DNA of 64,000 nt from BOG-908 sp965199235 (GTDB taxonomy: Bacteria > Pseudomonadota > Alphaproteobacteria > Acetobacterales > Acetobacteraceae), in the NCBI GenBank assembly GCA_965199235.1, contig CBDAQU010000002.1, positions 1,984,001-2,048,000 on the forward strand, given 5' to 3'. A model generated the notes under the pieces. It saw nothing but the letters and a program-made list of their open reading frames with translations. It was not told where the DNA came from and made no database searches. This document shows positions 59,106-64,000 of this stretch, piece by piece; the first letter of the stretch is position 1, and every line of letters starts with the position of its first letter. The translations under genes were made by a program, and so were the position numbers.

Positions 59106-60596
59106 ATGACCAACATCGACTCGCCGCTGCTGGGGCTGTCCCAGCGTATGCCGCCCTCCAACCTGTCCGCCGAGCAGGCGCTTTTGGGGGCGCTGCTGTC
59201 CAACAACAAGGCCTATGACCGCGTCTCGGAGTTCCTGCTGCCGGACCATTTCGCCGATCCCGTGCACGCCCGCATCTATCAATCCGTCTCCCGCCGTATC
59301 GAGGCGGGACAGATCGCCGATCCGGTCACCCTGCGCGCGGAGTTCGAGCATACCGGGGTGCTGGAGGAGGTGGGCGGCACCGCCTACCTGGCCCAGCTGC
59401 TCTCCGCCATGGTCGGCATCATCAACGCCGCCGATTACGGCCGCACCATCTACGACGCCTGGATACGCCGCCAACTGATCGACATCGGCGAGACGGTGGT
59501 CAACCAGGCTTTTGCGCCCGAGCCGGACCTGGACGGCACCAAGCAGATCGAGGTGGCCGAGCAATCGCTGTTCGATCTTGCCACGCACGGCACGGCGGAC
59601 ACCAAGATGATGGTGTTTTCGACCGCGCTCGCGCACGCCATCACCAACGCCGAGCGCGCGTTCAAGCAGGCGGGCCACGTGTCGGGCCTGTCGACCGGGC
59701 TGCGCGACCTGGACAAGAAGACCGGCGGCCTGCACCCGTCCGACCTGCTGATCCTGGCGGGGCGCCCTGGCATGGGCAAGACGGCGCTGGCCACCAAGAT
59801 CGCCTTCGGTGCCGCGGAAAGCATGCTGGCCAACGCGCGCGCCAACGACCCCGAAGCGATCCCCAAGAACACCGTCGTCATCTTCTCGCTGGAAATGAGC
59901 GCCGAGCAGCTCGCCAACCGTCTGCTGAGCGAGGAATCGCGCGTGTCGAGCGACAAGATACGCCGCGGCGAGATCGGCGAGCGGGATTTTGCCAAGTTCG
60001 TCAGCGTGTCGAAGAAGCTGCAGCACCTGCCGCTCTACATCGACGACACGCCGGCGATCACGCTGTCCTCGCTGCGCACGCGCTGCCGGCGGCTGCAGCG
60101 CACGCGCGGGCTCGGCCTGGTGGTGATCGACTACCTGCAGCTGATGCGGCCGTCGGCCGGCACGCGCGCGGAGAACCGCGTGCTGGAGATCAGCATGATC
60201 ACCCAGGGTCTCAAGGCGCTGGCCAAGGAGCTGAAGATACCGGTGCTTGCGCTGAGCCAGCTGTCGCGCGCGGTGGAAAGCCGCGAGGACAAAAGGCCGC
60301 AACTATCGGATCTGCGCGAATCCGGGTCGATCGAGCAGGACGCCGACGCGGTGATGTTCATCTACCGCGACGAGTACTACCTGCAGCAGCGCGCCCCGAA
60401 ACAGATGGCGTTCGACAACGAGGAGAAGTTTCAGAACGCGCTGGAGAAGTGGCAGCGCGACATGGAGCTGGTGCATAACCGGGCGGAGCTTCTGCTGGAG
60501 AAGCAGCGCCACGGGCCGACGGGCAAGATCGACCTGTTCTTCGAAGGCGAGTTCACCCGCTTCGCCAACCTGGACCTGGTGCATGGCGGCGACTGA
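59106..60596 (+). CDS. dnaB: Replicative DNA helicase
   Basis: This 496-residue hexameric helicase unwinds DNA ahead of the replisome. The N-terminal domain shows PSNLSAEQALLGALLSNNKA. The RecA-like C-terminal domain has Walker A GRPGMGKTALATKIAFG (about residue 219), VIFSLEMSAEQLANRLLSEE and Walker B LVVIDYLQLM, then KIPVLALSQLSRAVESREDK and RPQLSDLRESGSIEQDADAV. The late KNRNGPTG-type motif is present as RHGPTGKIDLFFEG. The ATG before TNIDSPLLG is used. It diverges from the EcsC gene. Confidence 0.98.
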   Translation: MTNIDSPLLGLSQRMPPSNLSAEQALLGALLSNNKAYDRVSEFLLPDHFADPVHARIYQSVSRRIEAGQIADPVTLRAEFEHTGVLEEVGGTAYLAQLLSAMVGIINAADYGRTIYDAWIRRQLIDIGETVVNQAFAPEPDLDGTKQIEVAEQSLFDLATHGTADTKMMVFSTALAHAITNAERAFKQAGHVSGLSTGLRDLDKKTGGLHPSDLLILAGRPGMGKTALATKIAFGAAESMLANARANDPEAIPKNTVVIFSLEMSAEQLANRLLSEESRVSSDKIRRGEIGERDFAKFVSVSKKLQHLPLYIDDTPAITLSSLRTRCRRLQRTRGLGLVVIDYLQLMRPSAGTRAENRVLEISMITQGLKALAKELKIPVLALSQLSRAVESREDKRPQLSDLRESGSIEQDADAVMFIYRDEYYLQQRAPKQMAFDNEEKFQNALEKWQRDMELVHNRAELLLEKQRHGPTGKIDLFFEGEFTRFANLDLVHGGD

Positions 60597-60656
60597 GCGA
60601 GCGCGATGTGAGTCATGGGCGGAAGCCGCTGCGCCCTTCCGCCAGACGTCCAACCG

Positions 60657-61133
60657 TTACTTCAGATGCTGCGCCAGGTATTTGTTCATCTCGAACATCG
60701 TCACGCGCGGTTTGCCGAACACTTTTTTCAGCTTGTCGTCGGCCAGGATCTCCCGCCCGTCATCGGGGTTCTGCAGCTTGTTGGCCTTGATGTATTCCCA
60801 CACCTTGCTGACCACCTCGCCGCGCGCCATCGTGCCGCCGCCGACCACGGCGGCCAGTTCGGCCGACGGCTGAAGCGGCTGCTGCAGGGCGTTCGGCTTG
60901 GCGCCGGCCTTGGGCTTGTCCACGGTGGCACCCTTGGTCACGGTCTTGCCCTCGCCCTTCTTGGCGGGCGTCACCTTGTCGCCGGCGGTCTGCTTGATCT
61001 TCTTGGCGTCCATCTCCGCTGACGGCGCCTTCTTGGCCTCGACCTTAGGCTTGGCCGCGCTCTTGGCGGGCGCCATTTCTGCGGGGTGAGGTTCCTTCTT
61101 GGGCGCAGCCGTCTTTGTGGGCGTTTTGCTCAT
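60657..61133 (-). CDS. SWIB/MDM2 domain-containing protein
   Basis: This 158-residue protein has a Lys/Ala/Pro-rich, histone-H1-like N-terminal half and a C-terminal SWIB domain of about 80 residues (LAAVVGGGTMARGEVVSKVW, EYIKANKLQNPDDGREILAD, FEMNKYLAQHLK). In bacteria this fold is found in chlamydial and alphaproteobacterial proteins, sometimes linked with DNA condensation or topoisomerase. The basic tail suggests nucleic-acid binding. The start ATG has GGAGGACAAG immediately upstream. It faces dnaB convergently; no partner is evident. Confidence 0.88.
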   Translation of the reverse strand: MSKTPTKTAAPKKEPHPAEMAPAKSAAKPKVEAKKAPSAEMDAKKIKQTAGDKVTPAKKGEGKTVTKGATVDKPKAGAKPNALQQPLQPSAELAAVVGGGTMARGEVVSKVWEYIKANKLQNPDDGREILADDKLKKVFGKPRVTMFEMNKYLAQHLK

Positions 61134-61339
61134 CTTGTCCTCCGGTCGATGGCGTCGATCACCGGTGCGACTCCGGGCCGATTCAATCTGTAACCAAACC
61201 TCGCATTGGATTCTGGAGGAAGCAAGACGGCATCGCGCCTGCGACGCCGCCGAACGGGCACCGGCAGGCCAGGCCCGCGCCCCGAGATGCGCGCCCACCC
61301 TGCGCCGCAGCCGGGCTCGGCTGCGGCGCTCCTGGCCGG

Positions 61340-62941
61340 TCAGGACGGGTTGATCAGCGGGTTCCAGAAGTCGCAGTGATGGGCGTTGGAGAAGTTGGTC
61401 TCCTGCAGAGGCTTCGGCGGGACGAGCGACTGGAACACGTCGCCGCCTTTCGAGTAGTTGGGCCAGTATGGCACGCCCGCCCCGTCAGGCGAGGAGGCAC
61501 GCACGAAGTTGGTCCAGTATTTCACCATGTCGCCGGACAGCGTTACCTCCTGCGCGTTCAGCGGCCGGACGCCCGGGGGAAGCTGGCCGACGTTGAACAG
61601 GAACTGCAACTCGCTGGCGTGGGACGCACCGAACTTGTAGCCGGCGGGGGGAAGGAAATCCTCCGGCGCGTTGCGGTCGTTGAACTCGTAGGCGTAGGTG
61701 GGCACGTAGGTCGACGTCCAGCGGTCCACCTGCCTGGCGGTGCAGGCGAAGGTCTGGTCGGTGATCACGGCGGCCAGCGCCAGCACCGGCTTGGCGTAGC
61801 TGGCGACAGGGTAGCGCGCGACGATCGCGGTTCCGAGCTCCTGCCCGTAGATGCTGTCGATGGCGTAAGAGTAATCCGCCGCTGTCAGGCCCGCTTCGGC
61901 CGAGAGGAATTGCCGGTACTCGTCGTGGTTGGAGCCGTTCAGCACCGGCACGCGATTGAACTGCCCGGTTTTCAGCGCGGTGTTGATCGACAGCGGCAGG
62001 GTGGTGCCGTCCACGATGGTGGTCACGCTCAAGCCGGCCGTCGACCCCGCCGCCAGCAGCTGCGGCACGCTCAGCGCGCGCAGGCATGCCGTGTCGGTGG
62101 GCTGGCAACCGAGGCTGCTGGCGATGCCCGCGCCCGCGGTCTCCGCCTGCGCCAGGGTGGGCAGGGTCAGAGCGTAGGCGCCGCTTTCCACGATGGCGCG
62201 GGAGAACAGGCCGTAGGCGGTGGGCGAGACCAGGTTGGACAGCGTGCTCAGGCCGCCCGCCGACTCGCCCGCGACCGTGACCTTCGTCGGATCGCCGCCA
62301 AACCCCTCGATGTTGCGCTGGACCCAGTCCAGCGCGAATTGCTGGTCCTGCAGGCCGTAATTGGCGGCCAGGTGGCCTTCCGCGTCCAGGCCGGAGGTGG
62401 CGAAGAAACCGGAATAGCCAAGGCGGTAGTTGATGGAGACGAAGATGATGTCGCCGTTGTTGACCAGCTTGGCGGGATCGTAGGCGTCGCTTTCGCCCAC
62501 CAGCAGCGCGCCGCCGTGGATCCAGAACATCACCGGAAGTTTTGGCGCGTTGGCGGGACGCGGCTTGTCGGGCACGAACACGTTGAGATAGAGGCAATCC
62601 TCCGTGCTGCTCGCGACACCGTAGTCGGAGGCGAGCTGCGCGCAATGCGGACCGAAGCTGGTGGCCGTGTGCGTGGCGAGGCTTTCGGGCACCGGCTGCG
62701 GCGGCTGCCAGCGCATCGCACCCACCGGCGGCGCGGCGTACCGGATGCCGAGAAACTCCTTCATGCCCTCGGCGACGATCCCGGTCACCGGACCGTACTG
62801 CGTCATCGCCACCGGTGCGGCCGCTGCCGAATGAGCCGCAACGGCAGCAGCGGCGCACAGCGCAAAACCGGTTCGCGTTCGAGCATCTCGCGTTTTCGTG
62901 AGCCGAATCTTGGCAAGTTTGGACGTCGTGCGCTTAAGCAT
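61340..62941 (-). CDS. Secreted type-B carboxylesterase
   Basis: This 533-residue exported esterase has a signal segment (GFALCAAAAVAAHSAAAA) and the carboxylesterase core. The first conserved parts are IRYAAPPVGAMRWQPPQPVP and STEDCLYLNVFVPDKPRPAN. The oxyanion region is MFWIHGGALLVGES, the nucleophile is in VAGESAGGLSTLSNL and late conserved parts include DEYRQFLSAEAG and SNAHHCDFW. It would hydrolyse esters in the periplasm or outside. It is divergent from the phosphotriesterase gene. Its substrate is not known. Confidence 0.92.
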   Translation of the reverse strand: MLKRTTSKLAKIRLTKTRDARTRTGFALCAAAAVAAHSAAAAPVAMTQYGPVTGIVAEGMKEFLGIRYAAPPVGAMRWQPPQPVPESLATHTATSFGPHCAQLASDYGVASSTEDCLYLNVFVPDKPRPANAPKLPVMFWIHGGALLVGESDAYDPAKLVNNGDIIFVSINYRLGYSGFFATSGLDAEGHLAANYGLQDQQFALDWVQRNIEGFGGDPTKVTVAGESAGGLSTLSNLVSPTAYGLFSRAIVESGAYALTLPTLAQAETAGAGIASSLGCQPTDTACLRALSVPQLLAAGSTAGLSVTTIVDGTTLPLSINTALKTGQFNRVPVLNGSNHDEYRQFLSAEAGLTAADYSYAIDSIYGQELGTAIVARYPVASYAKPVLALAAVITDQTFACTARQVDRWTSTYVPTYAYEFNDRNAPEDFLPPAGYKFGASHASELQFLFNVGQLPPGVRPLNAQEVTLSGDMVKYWTNFVRASSPDGAGVPYWPNYSKGGDVFQSLVPPKPLQETNFSNAHHCDFWNPLINPS

Positions 62942-63107
62942 CGTATCTCCCCGGTCCGCCGGACGTGTTGATCACGTCACTGGACTTGGCGCAGGCTATA
63001 CCGGCGCGCGCGCACGCCACAAGTCGCGCGCCCGCCACACGTCGTCGGCACGCCCGCGCGCCACAAGCGGCGATGCCGTGCGAGCGGCCGCCTGGGAGGA
63101 CCAAGAC

Positions 63108-64000
63108 ATGACCATCAACAGTGTTTCCGGGCCGGTCGCGGAAGCCGATCTTGGCCGCACGCTGATGCACGAGCACGTTCTGGCAGGCTACCCCGGCTGG
63201 TACATGGACACCCGGCTGCCGCCGTTCCGCCGCGAGGAGGCGCTGTCGCGCACGGTCGACGCCTTCCAGCGATTGCACGGCTACGGCGTGCGCACAGTGG
63301 TCGATCCCTGCCCGAGCGATCTGGGGCGCGACATCGAGTTCTGCGCGGAGGTCAGCCAGCGCAGCGGCATCAGGCTGATCTGCACCACCGGCGTCTATAC
63401 CGAGGCGTTCGGCATCCCCTATACGTTCCGCCACCTGGAAACCGCCGCGATCGAGGAGATCTACGTGCGCGAGATCGAGGACGGCATCGGCAGGAGCGGC
63501 ATCCGGGCCGGCCTGATCAAGATCGCCACGGGGGATGGCGTGGTGACGGAGTACGAGCGGCGCATGCTGACGGCGGCGACCGCGGCGGCGAAGGCGACGG
63601 GGGTGGCGCTGATCTCGCATACTGAAAATTGCAGTTGCGGCCATGATCAGATCGACATCGTCACCGCGGGCGGGATGCCGGCGCACCGACTGCTGGTGGG
63701 TCATTGCGACGGGCGGAACGACCATCCCTACCAGGCGTCGCTCGCAGCACGGGGCGCCTATGTGGGCTTCGATCGTTTCGGGCTGGAAGTGTTCAACAGC
63801 GATGCCAACCGGATGCGCAACCTCAAGCAGATGATCGATGCCGGCTATCGCGATCGGATGATCGTCAGCCAGGACAAGGTGAATTGCTGGCTCGGCAACA
63901 TCCCGGGCGTGGGCACCGCAGAAGACATCGCGCGCATCGTGCCGAACTGGACGATGACGCATCTGTTCGAACGCGTCTTTCCGGAGCTGCTGAGCATGGG
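63108..64000 (+). CDS. Phosphotriesterase family metallohydrolase, 3'-truncated
   Basis: The frame begins at ATG 63108 with GGGAGGACCAAG upstream and stays open to the window end, so the C terminus is missing. MTINSVSGPVAEADLGRTLM is followed by HEHV, the first metal-binding pair (His21, His23). GLIKIATG holds the bridging Lys that is carbamylated in the family (about residue 140). LISHTENC, VGHCDGRND and SQDKVNCW supply further ligands. Members hydrolyse organophosphates, lactones or related esters; the real substrate is unassigned. The frame ends in the C-terminal part at WTMTHLFERVFPELLSMG. Confidence 0.9.
   Translation, partial: MTINSVSGPVAEADLGRTLMHEHVLAGYPGWYMDTRLPPFRREEALSRTVDAFQRLHGYGVRTVVDPCPSDLGRDIEFCAEVSQRSGIRLICTTGVYTEAFGIPYTFRHLETAAIEEIYVREIEDGIGRSGIRAGLIKIATGDGVVTEYERRMLTAATAAAKATGVALISHTENCSCGHDQIDIVTAGGMPAHRLLVGHCDGRNDHPYQASLAARGAYVGFDRFGLEVFNSDANRMRNLKQMIDAGYRDRMIVSQDKVNCWLGNIPGVGTAEDIARIVPNWTMTHLFERVFPELLSM

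Noticed and set aside
62934..63962. Minus-strand open frame of 342 codons
   Set aside because: It is antisense to the phosphotriesterase-family gene, whose metal-binding motifs are intact.

Overview
This is a high-GC chromosomal segment from an alphaproteobacterium, most likely a member of the Acetobacteraceae. The housekeeping genes (rpsF-rpsR-rplI, gyrB, recF, dnaB, purC-purS) place it on a chromosome. The family assignment is an inference. It rests on the very high GC, on DUF1489, DUF2076, SWIB-domain and minimal PutA proteins, on a tiny lipoprotein ending in PPC, and on recurring intergenic hairpins of a kind I associate with acetic-acid-bacteria genomes.

Layout. 0-4.4 kb: a truncated flavin monooxygenase coupled to a CstA-type peptide/pyruvate transporter and its YbdD partner, then DUF1489 and a DUF2459 lipoprotein sharing a start-codon overlap. 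4.5-11.6 kb: an epoxide-hydrolase-like enzyme, bifunctional PutA for proline catabolism, a membrane-anchored unknown, a disulfide oxidoreductase and a DUF7002-like protein. 11.7-12.7 kb: a translationally coupled pair, a GH24 lysozyme and an unknown secreted protein, which looks like an effector/immunity module. 12.8-19.0 kb: a small membrane protein, a GH17 beta-glucan enzyme, CoA-binding, DUF2076, Maf, the ScoA/ScoB 3-oxoacid CoA-transferase and an FkbM methyltransferase. 19.2-20.5 kb: the ribosomal operon S6-S18-L9.

20.7-29.6 kb is a surface-polysaccharide or surface-protein region: a Wzy-like polymerase, a choice-of-anchor P protein, a YfhO-like membrane protein, a glycosyltransferase fused to a hexapeptide acyltransferase, and a paralogous degenerate glycosyltransferase. 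Part of it (about 23.3-27.0 kb) has clearly lower GC, and the composition changes inside the fusion gene. 29.7-36.9 kb: an SDR, a GH15 glucan hydrolase, an AT-rich gap, an acyltransferase-3 protein, a second SDR and a type II NADH dehydrogenase. 37.2-41.2 kb: a tightly overlapping YtcA/MdtN/MdtO/MdtP-like efflux operon on the minus strand. 41.7-48.7 kb: an NmrA-like protein, then gyrB and recF bracketed by two gapless copies of a 116-bp two-hairpin repeat (one next to a 141-bp terminal-inverted-repeat element), a second type II NADH dehydrogenase and a PaaI thioesterase. 48.7-53.5 kb: a D-aminopeptidase, glycerate 2-kinase, a GloVer-repeat relic, a Rap1a/Tai-like protein whose signal peptide is built from a 15-bp minisatellite, purS and purC. 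53.7-61.1 kb: a HAF-repeat pseudogene, SYLF, DUF4349-like, AI-2E-type transporter, an SDR with a tiny Pro-rich partner, EcsC, dnaB and a SWIB protein. 61.3-64.0 kb: a secreted type-B carboxylesterase and a divergent, 3'-truncated phosphotriesterase-family gene.

No tRNA, rRNA, CRISPR array, intact insertion sequence or prophage was seen. The strongest leads are the lysozyme/secreted-protein pair, the 116-bp structured repeats around gyrB-recF, and the mosaic glycosyltransferase-acyltransferase gene.
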